Shown: positions 51,301-55,734, counted from the stretch's first letter. The stretch is 64,000 bases of DNA from Loripinus fragilis (GCA_964019695.1 OZ026515.1:144034152-144098151), one strand, 5' to 3'. Numbers and translations: made by a program. Notes: generated by a model from the letters alone, not told the origin.

Positions 51301-53437
51301 TAGTCCATCAGAATTAAAATGGTTAACTGATTATCTGTGTCAGATGAAAAAGAAAATCTTTAACAGATATAATGCATTCAAAACACTTTTCGAACTGAGC
51401 CTTAATTGTTCATAGCCTTTACTTGCACACCAGATCGGGATTTTCACCGTTTTTTTCCATATGCAAAAATTCTATCTCACATACCTGTACCATCCCATGG
51501 CAACGATAAAAATCATACAACCGAAAGTTGGAGGACAAGTGACATCAAAATGTTAAAATGACATCAGCGTGATAAAGTGCATATTAACATATTCAGGAAC
51601 ATCTGGGAGCCTTTTTTAAATATGAAAATGTAGTATTTAATGGTGTGCAAGGAAAAGAATCCATTATTGGTGTGAGAATGGGAGAGAAAAAATTATCTCT
51701 TGCGACCACCATTTTTCATCACTCGGCAAGCCTCGTGATGCCAAACGGTGATCCTCAGGAGAGATTTTTCTATCCCACCCTCACACTTATGGATTCTTAT
51801 ATTCTAAAACTGTTCTCTACTGTATTGTTTTCAGGGATATCAATCTACCAGAAATGAGACCAAAGTCTCCAAGAAAATTCTTCCCCTCATCCCCTCTAAA
51901 TATTGTCAAAAAGCCTGACATATTCACCAACAAGAAACCAGAGCCAAAAAAAGATGACTTATTACGCATGGCCACTCTGTCAAAAGACACGAGAATTAAA
52001 TCATCGAAGCTGCTACCAGTGATTACAAGACAGAAAAAATCAAAACCAATCACAGTGTCAGGGAACAGCCAATCACATTCCTCCGAGTCTACATCAGCCA
52101 ATCAGCATTCAGAGTTATCAACCAGTCACAAAGGAATTGATTCTGCAGCAGCCAATCAGAGGTCAAGAAAAAGTGATGGTGTAAAACAAGATCGAAAAGA
52201 GGGTGTTGATGGAAGTAGCAGATCTTATACAGAGAAGGTATCAGTCTACGTTTTAGCACAAATAACATGGCTTACTTGATAATATTTCATGCTTATGTTC
52301 ATATACTGAATTTTTTCAAAATTATCTTTTTCAAAAAATTCTTTGAAGGACATTACCAGATGGCTTGGATTCAGATCAGGACCAAAATTCTGTCGAGCTT
52401 GATCTGGGCCCAAATTGTTTGCAAAGGTTATAGGCAGAAGACAAGTTGTGGCTAGCAATAGAATGAGATAAGGCTTGATATTTCAGTTTCCTTTTGATAG
52501 ATCAGTCACAGGAAATGCTGAGCGCACTGGCTCAGTTGGTAGAGCTTTAGACTGGGGTTTAACGGTTGTTAGTTCAAGTCTCACTGCCAGCGGAGTCACT
52601 GTGTTGTGTCCTTGTGCAAGGCACTTTATTCCCAGCTTAGTAATGGTCCAACCTGTAAGACCCATCCCAACATGACTGAAAAATTGTTGACTGGGATGAA
52701 TAAAGAATCAGAGGAATCTAGTCACAGGAAATATCAAAGCTTAATTGTACAGTAATGGACCAAGGAGCATTGTAGCTCAGCTAGTAGAGTGCGGAATCAT
52801 GACCAAAAGGGGTTGCATGTTCGAATCTCACCCTAGGCGCAGTTTAAGCCTCATTGGAGGCACTGTAGAGCAATACTCATCATCTTTAAGAGCAGTCTGA
52901 TCTGTGTTCACATGTTTGTTCATGCACATATTTAGAGTAGACATGGAAACTTTTTTTATCAGTTATCTCTCATATCAACTGCATTGTTGCGCGTTGCCTG
53001 ATAAACGTTTATCTCACGGCATGTTACCTTTATCAGGTCATGATGACGTTGCACTTTTTGAATGACGTCGCTAATGACGCTGAATCAACTTACAAATCGA
53101 AAATTACGTCATAATCGCTAGTTTAAAGAGTGAAACAATGAGTAAACTGATAAATAGAATGCCAGGTTCACGTCTTTTGATATCAAGTTTACCAGGCTCT
53201 GCTTTGAGAACACTTGTTGAATGGCTCGGCAAGCCTCTCAATGTCAACAAGCATTCTCAAAACCTTGCCTGGTAAACTTGATATCAAAAGACACTCACCT
53301 AGTATTCTCTATTTCTACAGAAAACTACAGAATATAATCGCTCAGTATCGGAATCTGCTGCTGATAGTGCAAGACCCAGTATCGCAAGAACAGCTCAAAC
53401 TCGGCGTACAGTCAGTAAAAGTGCTATGGAAACAAAG
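19101..53437 (+). CDS. WDR91: WDR91 gene, 5' half: eight exons, 409 codons, WD40 part not in window
   Basis: Exons at 19101-19223, 40463-40618, 42270-42378, 44411-44533, 49163-49245, 50793-50905, 51835-52237 and 53321-53437 join in frame. The product is collinear with the N-terminal half of animal WDR91 (about 747 residues in human): helical N-terminus (IDELVKDYLQFRG), LWDYWNFLNTRLFARLE, FSKQWQDTYLLSLHNFFSV, PVPVLLNF, a coiled-coil heptad stretch (RRLKQYQEENDRLKQQ), then a Ser/Lys-rich linker. WDR91 is a RAB7 effector that acts with WDR81 on endosomes to restrain the Beclin-1 PI3-kinase complex during early-to-late endosome conversion. The C-terminal WD40 propeller binds RAB7 in the known protein; no exon for it was found up to 64,000. 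Intron phases are 0,0,1,1,0,2,0, then 0 after exon 8. A small exon after exon 5 could have been missed, because human WDR91 has more coiled coil there. Confidence 0.9.
19935..20245 (+). repeat. Interspersed repeat, left copy of an inverted pair in intron 1
   Basis: GTGTATTCCTTGGACCAATT, AGTTGGACCAGATGGGG, ACCAGTCAAGCTGGTGATGA, TAACTCTTTATTTGCAGAAC and CAGATCAGACTGCTCTT all recur in reverse complement at 37087-37385. Inside it, TTGGACCA/TGGTCCAA motifs form short palindromes. Confidence 0.8.
20259..20793. mobile_element. MITE-like element with ATCACC-rich TIRs
   Basis: The left end CAATTAACCAAAATCACCAT is mirrored by CCTGGTGATTTCGGTTAAT at the right. The interior is AT-rich and partly palindromic (ATGTCATTACATGATAAGAAT near 20336; its inverse near 20705). 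No ORF. Confidence 0.65.
21013..21250 (+). repeat. Diverged 'GCCGTTGCAC' repeat end
   Basis: GGCGGGGCCAAAAAAAGT, GAGCAACTCACACAACAAAT, GGTTTAGGAGGAGATAGC and AATATCCCC...AAAAAAGCATGG match the 3' end of the 3.56-kb unit (28300-28470). An older, diverged copy of the same repeat, with an internal duplication of the GGACAGACGA block. Confidence 0.75.
21251..23250. other. Intron 1 sequence, mostly featureless
   Basis: Contains a T18/G18 tract at 21413-21450 and a TA microsatellite near 21631-21657. At about 22622-22760 a B-box-like GGTTCGATTCCCGGC is followed by SINE-like sequence. No gene recognised. Confidence 0.4.
23252..23760. mobile_element. Nearly full-length foldback element (~509 nt)
   Basis: The two halves are inverted copies of each other almost throughout: ATCAGGGTGGGTAGTCACGT pairs with ACCACCCACCCACCCTGAT, and CTTACTTTGAGTACTAACTC with GAGTCTGTACTCAAAGTAAG around the centre near 23490. 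Imperfect arms of about 240 nt. No ORF. Confidence 0.8.
24269..24571. mobile_element. MITE with CATGCRCGGATCCAG-type ends
   Basis: Left end CATGCACGGATCCAGG, right end CCTCTGGATCTGCACTTG. G-rich interior blocks (GGGGGGTCCAACTTTTTCC) lie in between. Related to 34034-34292 and to fragments at 1-190. Confidence 0.7.
24945..28504 (+). repeat. 3.56-kb tandem duplication, copy 1
   Basis: From GAGGCTGAGCTTTCAAAACT to TTCATTGTGAATACTTTG. Offset to copy 2 is 3,560 nt. I noticed only about ten substitutions or small indels between copies by eye. The right third contains three internal sub-repeats (TTTGACCTTTTGGCCCCT, GCCGTTGCA, ACTCACACACCAAAT). Conserved-looking ORFs here are identical because the DNA is duplicated, not because of coding constraint. 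Confidence 0.93.
25727..26040. repeat. Two short hairpin elements (GATGAAATGCC variant)
   Basis: AGACCCTGATGAAATGCCAC occurs at about 25730 and 25984. The second pairs with GTAGCATTTCATCTGGGTCT to form a near-perfect hairpin ending ACAATGTTTGCC. Same outer arms as the GATCAG family but different inner stem. Duplicated again at +3560. Confidence 0.7.
28505..32045 (+). repeat. 3.54-kb tandem duplication, copy 2
   Basis: Head-to-tail with copy 1. Differs near its end, where copy 1's GACGCTTTTTTAAAAAAGCG hairpin is absent (CCCCGAAAGAAGG instead). Could be a recent tandem duplication or an unresolved assembly duplication. Confidence 0.93.
32042..32165 (-). mobile_element. SINE 3' part (reverse orientation)
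   Basis: ATTCTTTACGTCACATCAAC, ACCCATGAAGACCCATCCC on the complement, and TTGCTCAAGGACACAACACA match the body and tail of the SINE at 5563-5764. The tRNA head is missing. Confidence 0.7.
32713..33124. mobile_element. MITE-like element, ~40-nt imperfect TIRs
   Basis: AGACTACTACCCAAACTACC, then ACGAATTGCCAC, pair with GTGGCGATTCGTGAGATTTC, then TTGTAGTAGT. An internal second copy of the arm (GTGGCAGTTCTTCACAATTC) lies near 32960. Confidence 0.55.
33277..33935. mobile_element. Element with perfect 23-nt terminal inverted repeats
   Basis: CAGTGACCTATATAAGAGTG (plus ACT) at 33277-33299 is exactly complemented at 33913-33935. Beyond the TIR the arms diverge. AT-rich interior, no ORF. Confidence 0.75.
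34034..34292. mobile_element. MITE with CATGCGCGGATCCAG TIRs, carrying a palindrome insertion
   Basis: CATGCGCGGATCCAG at the left and CTGGATCCGCGCATG at the right are perfect inverted repeats. A GC-rich palindrome (34121-34197) interrupts the interior. Confidence 0.8.
34121..34197. mobile_element. 77-nt GC-rich near-perfect palindrome
   Basis: AAGTGGGCCATCATCGGCCC and GCCAGCAAAACGCCA pair with TGGCGTTTCGCTGGC and GGGCCGATGTTGGCCCACTT around TTTATA. Base composition differs sharply from its host element, indicating a separate insertion. Confidence 0.85.
34880..35042 (-). mobile_element. tRNA-like SINE fragment
   Basis: On the minus strand an A-box-like GGCATGGTGTAGGAGAT and B-box-like GGTGCGATTCCCGGC are spaced as in a tRNA. 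They are followed by a short body ending near the GGTTGAGCCTTCGGGTGCTA block, which also occurs at about 22677-22695. Confidence 0.55.
36099..36465. mobile_element. 367-nt TTAA-flanked element (copy 2), nested
   Basis: AGCTGCATACTCTGTAAC at the left mirrors ...TATGCAGCT at the right, flanked by TTAA at 36095-36098 and 36466-36469. The sister pogo-like copy has an empty site here (GTGAAGAAATAATAAG near 54337). TTAA target use suggests the piggyBac superfamily, though the ends are not typical CCY/GGG. Confidence 0.75.
36599..36650. repeat. Short hairpin element (GCGCATATGCGC variant)
   Basis: GATCAGCCTGCGCATATGCG followed by CATGCTGATAAATG forms a short hairpin inside the pogo-like element. 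The equivalent position in its sister copy (54490-54540) also has it. Confidence 0.6.
37087..37385 (-). repeat. Interspersed repeat, right copy of an inverted pair in intron 1
   Basis: Reverse complement of 19935-20245 throughout (AAGAGCAGTCTGATCTGGGA, GTTCTTGCAAATAAAGAGTT, CCAGCTTGACTGGTAATAAA, GGTCCAAGGAATACACCCC). The pair lies inside one intron, about 17 kb apart. Confidence 0.8.
37390..38160. other. Intron 1 sequence without a recognised feature
   Basis: Contains a CCGGTAAATACCGACAAATA-type tandem motif (about 37530-37600), AT-rich stretches and a hairpin arm near 38100 (CGCCAGAGCC). No gene. Confidence 0.4.
38165..38487 (-). mobile_element. tRNA-derived SINE, second family
   Basis: Minus-strand A box GTAGCGCAGTCGGTAACG and B box GAGTTCGATCCCGGC, followed by a ~220-nt body and an AACAAACAAAAC tail. 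It closely matches 55049-55374 over its length. The family differs from the 5563-5764 type. Confidence 0.88.
38634..38701. repeat. Long near-perfect palindrome (~68 nt)
   Basis: CTCAAAAGAACCGTCTCA is followed directly by its complement TGAGACGGTTCTTTTGAG, with ACATATGTTGTGGGT/ACCCAAAACACATGT as the outer arms. Weaker pairing continues outward to about 38610/38720. Confidence 0.85.
39294..39322. repeat. Poly-A tract
   Basis: About 28 A residues between two blocks rich in TTTTCCCAAT/CCCAATTTTG motifs (39215-39545), themselves a local imperfect inverted repeat. Confidence 0.9.
39679..39797. repeat. Long near-perfect palindrome (~119 nt)
   Basis: GTGCTCATGTTTTATTGATT, TAACGAGTT and AAAGAGATAAAATGC pair with GCATTTTATCTCTTTTTCGC, AACGAGTTTAATAAATTC and AATAAAACAAGAGCAC. 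The central spacer is GAGGCTTGCAGA. Scattered single mismatches are spread along the arms. No ORF. Confidence 0.88.
39798..40462. other. 3' end of intron 1
   Basis: Includes a short hairpin element at about 40347-40400 (GGCCCTGATCAGACTCCGAT/CTGGGTCTGCCC). A 130-codon plus-strand ORF (39838-40230) shows no recognised family or splice context and is not called as a gene. Confidence 0.4.
40463..40618 (+). CDS. WDR91: WDR91 exon 2
   Basis: 52 codons. Acceptor TTTTCTACCAG, donor CAGG|GTAGGA. Residues ADKMLEQLQSYISSYDL and LWDYWNFLNTRLFARLE align with human VDKIVDQLQQLMQVYDL and LRDYWSYLERRLFSRLE. The ATG inside the exon (40472) is internal, not the start. Phase 0 on both sides. Confidence 0.93.
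40680..40795. repeat. Short hairpin element (GATC-core family)
   Basis: CAGTGCCAGATCAAACCTC and GTCTGATCAGGGTCTGTACTGG pair over a ~30-nt loop; located 60 nt past exon 2. Confidence 0.5.
40829..41720. mobile_element. ~890-nt element with ~100-nt TIRs in intron 2
   Basis: GGAGCTTGAAGTTCGATCCT, GCCTCAAAACCAAAAGC, TCATTACGTAGTAATAACCA and GGAGTGAAACTAA at the left are mirrored at 41605-41715. A subterminal pair (GTAGCCATTCCGGCTCC / GGAGCCGGAATGGCTACC) lies at 41093 and 41595. No transposase ORF. Confidence 0.85.
41721..42269. other. Remainder of intron 2
   Basis: AT-rich, featureless up to the exon 3 acceptor TCTGTTTTCAG. Confidence 0.5.
42270..42378 (+). CDS. WDR91: WDR91 exon 3
   Basis: 36 codons plus one base, starting FYLVHASQNSKQ and ending SEFKEWF, aligned with human FYLVYTIQTNRN...AEWKDWF. 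Donor TTTG|GTATGTA; the first five intronic bases precede a MITE. Phase 1 at its 3' end. Confidence 0.94.
42386..43373. mobile_element. MITE-like element (~988 nt) abutting the exon 3 splice donor
   Basis: TIRs CAGTAAAAACTGTCTTTAAG, then CGGCCACTC, and the mirrored GAGTGGCTGCTTAAG, AGAGGTTTTACTG. Flanked by TA on both sides (42384-42385, 43374-43375). A 17-nt perfect internal stem AAGTATTGCAGAATGCT/AGCATTCTGCAATACTT lies at about 43252-43294. A 207-nt relative lies at 48899-49105. TA target suggests a Tc1/mariner/pogo-mobilised element. Confidence 0.85.
43464..43522. repeat. Short hairpin element (GATC-core family)
   Basis: ACAGATCCAAATCAGCTGGC pairs with GCCAGCTGATTAGGATCTA around a short loop, TTCTGCTAAA. 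Confidence 0.75.
44186..44252. repeat. Short hairpin element (GATC-core family)
   Basis: AACAGTGAAGATCCAGATCA and GATCAGGATCCACACTGTTT are complementary outer arms; the inner part is less well paired. Confidence 0.75.
44411..44533 (+). CDS. WDR91: WDR91 exon 4 (upstream of a U12-type intron)
   Basis: Two bases completing a split Ala codon, 40 codons, then one base. FSKQWQDTYLLSLHNFFSV matches human FSRQWADTFIVSLHNFLSV; it ends at LQAM. The end is set by the U12-type donor ATATCCTTTT directly after ...CTATGC. Reading on in frame gives sequence unrelated to WDR91 and a stop 110 nt later. Confidence 0.93.
44606..44675. repeat. Short hairpin element (GATC-core family), perfect inner stem
   Basis: GACCCAGATCAGGCAGCTCT and AGAGCTGCCTGATCAGGGTC form a nearly perfect stem with a 4-nt centre (TTTA), flanked by TTTGCAAACAAAGCA and CACTCTGTTTGC. 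Confidence 0.88.
44955..47070 (-). mobile_element. 5'-truncated non-LTR retrotransposon
   Basis: Minus-strand element: coding region, stop at 44986, then a short 3' tail of ATGATGATATGATGATATGA, the simple-repeat tail type of several LINE clades. Inserted in the GACCTTGACCT repeat at GCCCAT|ATATGG, as the uninterrupted unit at 47524-47560 shows. The endonuclease domain is absent, so the copy is 5'-truncated. Confidence 0.85.
44986..47175 (-). CDS. LINE reverse transcriptase ORF with internal zinc finger (729 codons, truncated)
   Basis: RT motifs run in order: SGKAAGPSGI (177-185), GNYRGLKL, FVDLEKAFDRVP (304-315), HQGSVLSPLLF (364-374), YADD (395-398). A Cys/His cluster at 452-494 (CAVC, YCNGC, HKKC, CARC) resembles a PHD finger, then YLGDMLSAGGG and a C-terminal RRLRWFGHVAR region. 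The first ~35 residues are an antisense reading of the flanking host repeat, not element sequence; the true element ORF enters at about 47070. No stop codon or frameshift interrupts the 2.1 kb, so the insertion is recent. No apurinic endonuclease domain remains. Exact clade not assigned. Confidence 0.88.
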   Translation of the reverse strand: MNKLGRPHVPNATYQVPRSWAFWFWRRRFLMVFTIYDAITAKRQAFKAWKAGKCTRASYNTAKRISRRVVHHARHEADKVVYEGIDHKSSDIFRLANQMRKENVDVVGDKPVKNDTGEMSMSEEAKQNAWAEHYERLLNVEFDWDPDHLSNEPPLEGPPIPITIDMVKKAISKMKSGKAAGPSGIVVEMIKAAGDTGATMIRDLATAIIRDGKVPTDWEESFIVCLYKGKGDALDRGNYRGLKLTEQAMKILERIVDGLIRQVVSIDDSQFGFVPGRGTTDAIFVVRQLQEKYLAVNKRLYMAFVDLEKAFDRVPRKVIWWALRKLGVEEWIVRLVQGMYANARSRVCVGEGFSKEFEVKVGVHQGSVLSPLLFIIVLEALSREFRAGVPWEDLYADDLVIIADSLEECVRRLLIWKEAMEKKGLRVNAGKTKVMICGTGLDLLQSSGEYPCAVCRTGVGNNSIYCNGCKLWVHKKCSGLQRLTPNPDYRCARCMGNARPIDGRPQSEVQVGPDKLEVVASFCYLGDMLSAGGGCEMAVTTRVKTAWKKFRELLPVLTSRHLSYKTRGHVYSSCVRRAMLHASETWPLTWTNLQRLQRNDRAMIRQICSIKPEDVARVRSSELLAKLQLEDLDLILRERRLRWFGHVARSSGAIRTAYDMQIDGKRGAGRPKQTWKKLTEKDCREWKLTTVDPQERSTWRSGVRSAMRAASQLPGKGPTDVDDAPAPAC
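48381..48896. other. Intron 4 sequence without a recognised feature
   Basis: AT-rich; no gene or clear repeat recognised. Confidence 0.4.
48899..49105. mobile_element. ~207-nt MITE, 58 nt upstream of WDR91 exon 5
   Basis: TIRs CAGTAAAACCTGTCTTAAGC, then GGCCACTT, and mirrored GAGTGGCTGCGTAAGACAGG, then TTTTACT. Perfect internal stem AAGTATTGCAGAATGCT/AGCATTCTGCAATACTT at 48979-49022. Short relative of 42386-43373. TA at the left border. Confidence 0.88.
49163..49245 (+). CDS. WDR91: WDR91 exon 5 (coiled coil start)
   Basis: Two bases completing the Pro codon across the U12 intron, then 27 codons: VPVLLNFESD and a heptad-like RRLKQYQEENDRLKQQ. Donor CAGCAG|GTTAGT. The last ~20 nt plus the donor are repeated three more times downstream in the intron. 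Confidence 0.9.
49227..49440 (+). repeat. Fourfold tandem copy of an exon end plus splice donor (51-56-nt unit)
   Basis: The unit AATGATAGACTCAAACAGCA, then G|GTTAG, then ATGATCACTTCATCTGTTTG (plus TGC) repeats. GT donors fall at 49246, 49302, 49353 and 49409. The fourth copy has AACAACAG|GTTAGT. Using donors 2-4 would add 56, 107 or 163 nt, none a multiple of three. Confidence 0.92.
49567..49818. mobile_element. ~252-nt foldback element
   Basis: CAGGGGACAAAAATATTTT is mirrored by GGAATTTTTGTCCCCTG. Internal stems: TTGTCCTGCAGGACGAGTGA, and AATTCTTCCCAAAGC/GCTTTGGGAAGAATTA. No ORF. Confidence 0.8.
49830..50140. repeat. Diverged hairpin-bearing repeat
   Basis: Contains the GATCAGACTGCGTGGATGCG/CAGGCTGGTCTGCGCC hairpin (about 50052-50092). 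An inverted pair GAGAAAACTTGTCTTCGGGG (49911) / CCCCGAAGACAGGTTTTCTC (50106) bounds a roughly 215-nt foldback. Confidence 0.6.
50285..50352. repeat. Short hairpin element (GATC-core family)
   Basis: AACAGTGTGGATTCTGAACA, then GCTGAT, with a mirrored GCCAGCTGATCTGGATTTAC, ATTGTTT. Confidence 0.65.
50528..50777. mobile_element. ~250-nt MITE ending 15 nt before WDR91 exon 6
   Basis: TIRs TGAGCCATGACATGAGATTT and the mirrored AAATCATATGTCATGGCTCA. Internal GTGCATACAGGCAGTCTGATCAG hairpin and AGTCTACACTTGTCAAATTG block, inverted relative to copies 3369-3607 and 53490-53728. Only ATCTTTTAATTTCAG separates it from the exon. Confidence 0.88.
50793..50905 (+). CDS. WDR91: WDR91 exon 6
   Basis: 37 codons plus two bases: IISLGEKPDVDYKLSGRE through MELVYDFSSLG. 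Acceptor TTTTAATTTCAG, donor GGAGA|GTAAGT (strong). Poorly conserved relative to the human linker, so the call rests on splice signals, frame continuity and position. Confidence 0.8.
51116..51185. repeat. Short hairpin element (GATGAAATGCC variant)
   Basis: AGACCCAGATGAAATGCCAC and GCAGCATTTCATTAGGGTCT pair; flanked by CACTGTTTGCTA, as in 25984. Confidence 0.75.
51669..51786. repeat. Imperfect ~118-nt palindrome in intron 6
   Basis: GGTGTGAGAATGGGAGAGAA and the mirrored GAGATTTTTCTATCCCACCC, TCACAC, with an inner ATCACTCGGCAAGCCTCGTGAT stem-loop. The centre (CTCGGCAAGCCTC) also occurs at the centre of the palindrome at 53173-53291. Confidence 0.75.
51835..52237 (+). CDS. WDR91: WDR91 exon 7 (Ser/Lys-rich linker)
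   Basis: One base completing Glu, then 134 codons from DINLPEMRPKSPRKF to SSRSYTEK. Acceptor TTGTTTTCAG, donor GAGAAG|GTATCAGT. Low complexity, basic and Ser-rich, with several SP sites, likely disordered. It corresponds to the variable linker of WDR91 between coiled coil and propeller. Contains a loose ANQ(H/R)S repeat (SANQHS, AANQRS). Confidence 0.85.
52366..52425. repeat. Short hairpin element (GATC-core family)
   Basis: GGATTCAGATCAGGACCAAA and TCGAGCTTGATCTGGGCCCA pair imperfectly; flanked by AATTGTTTGCAAAGGTTAT, which matches the flank of the 6687 copy. Confidence 0.6.
52512..52715 (+). mobile_element. tRNA-derived SINE
   Basis: A box CTGGCTCAGTTGGTAGAG, B box TAGTTCAAGTCTCACTGCC, body GTGTTGTGTCCTTGTGCAAG, GACTGGGATGAATAAAGAAT. 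Located in WDR91 intron 7. Confidence 0.85.
52760..52895 (+). mobile_element. tRNA-like SINE head
   Basis: A box ATTGTAGCTCAGCTAGTAGA and B box ATGTTCGAATCTCACC, followed by a short unmatched body. It does not form a complete tRNA with anticodon arm that I can confirm. Confidence 0.6.
53173..53291. repeat. Long near-perfect palindrome (~119 nt) 30 nt before WDR91 exon 8
   Basis: TCTTTTGATATCAAGTTTAC, CAGG, TTGAGAAC and CTTGTTGA pair with TCAACAAG, ATTCTCAA, CCTGGTAAACTTGATATC and AAAAGA. Spacer ATGGCTCGGCAAGCCTCTCA. Confidence 0.9.
53321..53437 (+). CDS. WDR91: WDR91 exon 8, last exon found
   Basis: 39 codons, KTTEYNRSVSE to SAMETK. Acceptor TATTTCTACAG, donor AACAAAG|GTAATA. Ser/Arg-rich linker, not conserved with human at residue level; supported by splice signals and open frame in phase 0. 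Further exons for the WD40 propeller are expected downstream. Confidence 0.75.
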
Positions 53438-53489
53438 GTAATATCAGTAAAATGGTAGTATTGCCTGACATAAAGGTCTTGACCTAGGT

Positions 53490-53728
53490 TGAGCCGTGGC
53501 ATGTGATTTCAAACAATGTGGCATTTTGACAAGTGTAGACTCAGACGAGCCTCTGCAGCCTCCTTTTAAGCTTTGAAACTCCAAATGGTGTTCAGTCAGT
53601 AGGTTAACAATCATAGAATACTTAAGCGACTAGCAAAGGCTCTGATCAGACTGCGCGTTGGCGCAGGCTGATCTAAGGCTTTGCTGGTCGCACATACCAC
53701 ATTGTTGGAAATCTCATGCACTGGCTCA
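53490..53728. mobile_element. ~240-nt MITE, 52 nt after WDR91 exon 8
   Basis: TIRs TGAGCCGTGGCATGTGATTT and mirrored GGAAATCTCATGCACTGGCTCA. Internal GCGCGTTGGCGC hairpin. Same orientation as 3369-3607. Confidence 0.87.
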
Positions 53729-53735
53729 TTTAATA

Positions 53736-55020
53736 CAGTCAAACTCTGGTTGCTCAAACTCGTCTGTGTCAAACAGCATGGATCGCTGGAACTCGTTCAT
53801 CTGTCCCGTCAATTTCCCTATGTATTTAATGTAAAAATGCACCCCAGGCTCGAACAACGATGGCTCGAACTCTTGAACTCAAAACACAGACCACAGGGTG
53901 ATTTTTAATGTATAATTGCTTGGATGGCTCGAATCAATATATCCCCTCTCGTGAATCCGTCGGATGCTTGATTTTAATTAATTATTTTTGATAAGCTTCC
54001 CTCTACAATGATGATTTTGCGCTTGGGTTACCTAATTAAAGAGTTCATTCTTTGAGCAGAACGTGTGAAATTATTTAATTAGTGGCAATTTATCGGATCA
54101 AAGTTTTTGAGTTGAATAGCGCAATTAAGTTCTGACTTGTCCGGAATATGTAGGGTGGCCGAAAATGATTAACAGCAATTAAAGCATGTTCAGCAGTGTA
54201 GTCTGATCAGTCTTCTGTGTGCAAATCTTCACCGCGGCGTCTTGGTTTGTAGAATCCTGGGGAGTTTGTATATAAATATGTTGCTTGCCGTATTGTTATG
54301 ATTTTTATCCATTATTATTCATTCATTGTGAAGAAATAATAAGAAACAACCTTGTTTATTTTTTCTTCCTTTAATTGACCAAATCAAGTGGAAACAGATC
54401 AACTGTAGCCTTCGCTCACTAGATGACATAACTCGTAATCAGAAACATTCCCTCACAAGACGACAAACCGGACAAATTAATCATGAGCATTTATCAATCT
54501 ACGCATATGGCGCATATGTGCATGCTGATCAAAGTCTTTACTTTCTGCACATGCATAATGCAAATCTATACATGTTGCTTATTATTTTAACTCTAGCATA
54601 CAAAGGGTTAAATTGATATGCGACAAATGTCATGGGCACTGTGCGCTTTAACCCTTAATGCGCCAAACGCAACCAAAGTCGTCTGCTTTTCTCGTCTGTT
54701 GAAATGTTTAAGAAGCCTCTATGGCAGACAGTGTGGACCCAGATCAGCCTGCTCCTAAAGGAGCAGTCTGTCCTGGATCCACACTGTTTGCTTCTATACT
54801 TAATATGTCAGTAATGCTAGGCAATTATTTTCAGCAGACGACATTTTCAGATGCATTTTTTTCTTGGCGCTTTAAGGGTTAAGGGATAAAAACGTGCTCG
54901 CTGTGGAAAACATAAAGTACACATGAACTGCCTCGAGAATTGTCAGTCAAGGTATCACTCGAATCCATGGATGAGTCGAACTCGCACCAAGAGTCCCGAT
55001 GAGGTCCAGGCATCGAAGTA
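53736..55020. mobile_element. Pogo/Tc1-like non-autonomous element, second copy
   Basis: Starts CAGTCAAACTCTGGTTGCTC and shares blocks with 35508-36906: CACCCCAGGCTCGAACAACG, AATCCTGGGGAGTTTGT, AATAATAAGAAACAA, CACATGAAC. The right end (GAGGTCCAGGCATCGAAGTA) is degraded. It lacks the TTAA-flanked insertion of the other copy. It carries a GATC-core hairpin at 54722-54793. Confidence 0.75.
54722..54793. repeat. Short hairpin element (GATC-core family)
   Basis: AGTGTGGACCCAGATCAGCC, TGCTCC pair with GGAGCAGTCTGTCCTGGATC, CACACTGTTTGC around TAAA. Nested within the second pogo-like copy and absent from the first, so inserted after they diverged. Confidence 0.85.
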
Positions 55021-55048
55021 TATTGATGCATGACTCTGAGAGCCCATT

Positions 55049-55374
55049 GACAGTTTGTTTGTTTTGTTGCTTTACGTCCCAAGTCAACAGCTATGGTCAT
55101 GGCGGGACGGTCAGTTCACCTAACCACACTTTTTCCTGGGCAGGCTTGAACAAGTGGTTATCCAGTAATTTGTGCACATACTCTCACTTGTAACTGACAA
55201 CAACCCTTCTTGAATGAATCAGCAGAAGGGAGGAGAATGACCATAGAAATGATTTCATGACCAATCTCCACGAAAGTATGGGACCGGGCTGGGATCGAAC
55301 TCGCGACCCCTGGATCTGCAGTCAGACACGCATCTGTAGCAAGACATGTTACCGACTGCGCTACGCAGCCCGGA
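55049..55374 (-). mobile_element. tRNA-derived SINE, second family
   Basis: Reverse-oriented copy matching 38165-38487: A box GTAGCGCAGTCGGTAACA, B box GAGTTCGATCCCAGC, and the same body and tail. Confidence 0.87.
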
Positions 55375-55436
55375 CCCATTGACAGAAATATGCTGAATAA
55401 AATTGTAGGAAAAAAAATCAGAGTATTGAATGTGCA

Positions 55437-55616
55437 GATGGGAGCGCAGTGGTTCAGTGGTAGAGTGCTTGACTTGAGATCGAGGGGTTGCGGGTTCGAG
55501 CTTCTTGGGCAGCACTGCGTTGTGTCCTTGAGCAAGTACTTAGTATTGGTTCAACCCATGAAGACCCGTCCCGACATAACTGAAAAATTGTTGACTGGGA
55601 TGTAAAGAATCAAAAT
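55437..55616 (+). mobile_element. tRNA-derived SINE
   Basis: A box GTGGTTCAGTGGTAGAG, B box CGGGTTCGAGCTTC, body TGTGTCCTTGAGCAAGTA, tail GATGTAAAGAATCAAAATA. Same family as 5563-5764. Confidence 0.85.
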
Positions 55617-55734
55617 AAGCCGGTAATGACTACATACCAACAGTCTGGTACTGGGCCATATTGTTTGCAATATAAGCTACCAAAGAACAAAGGCAGATGA
55701 GAGAGCAGACTGTAAATTATGTACATGGGGTTTT

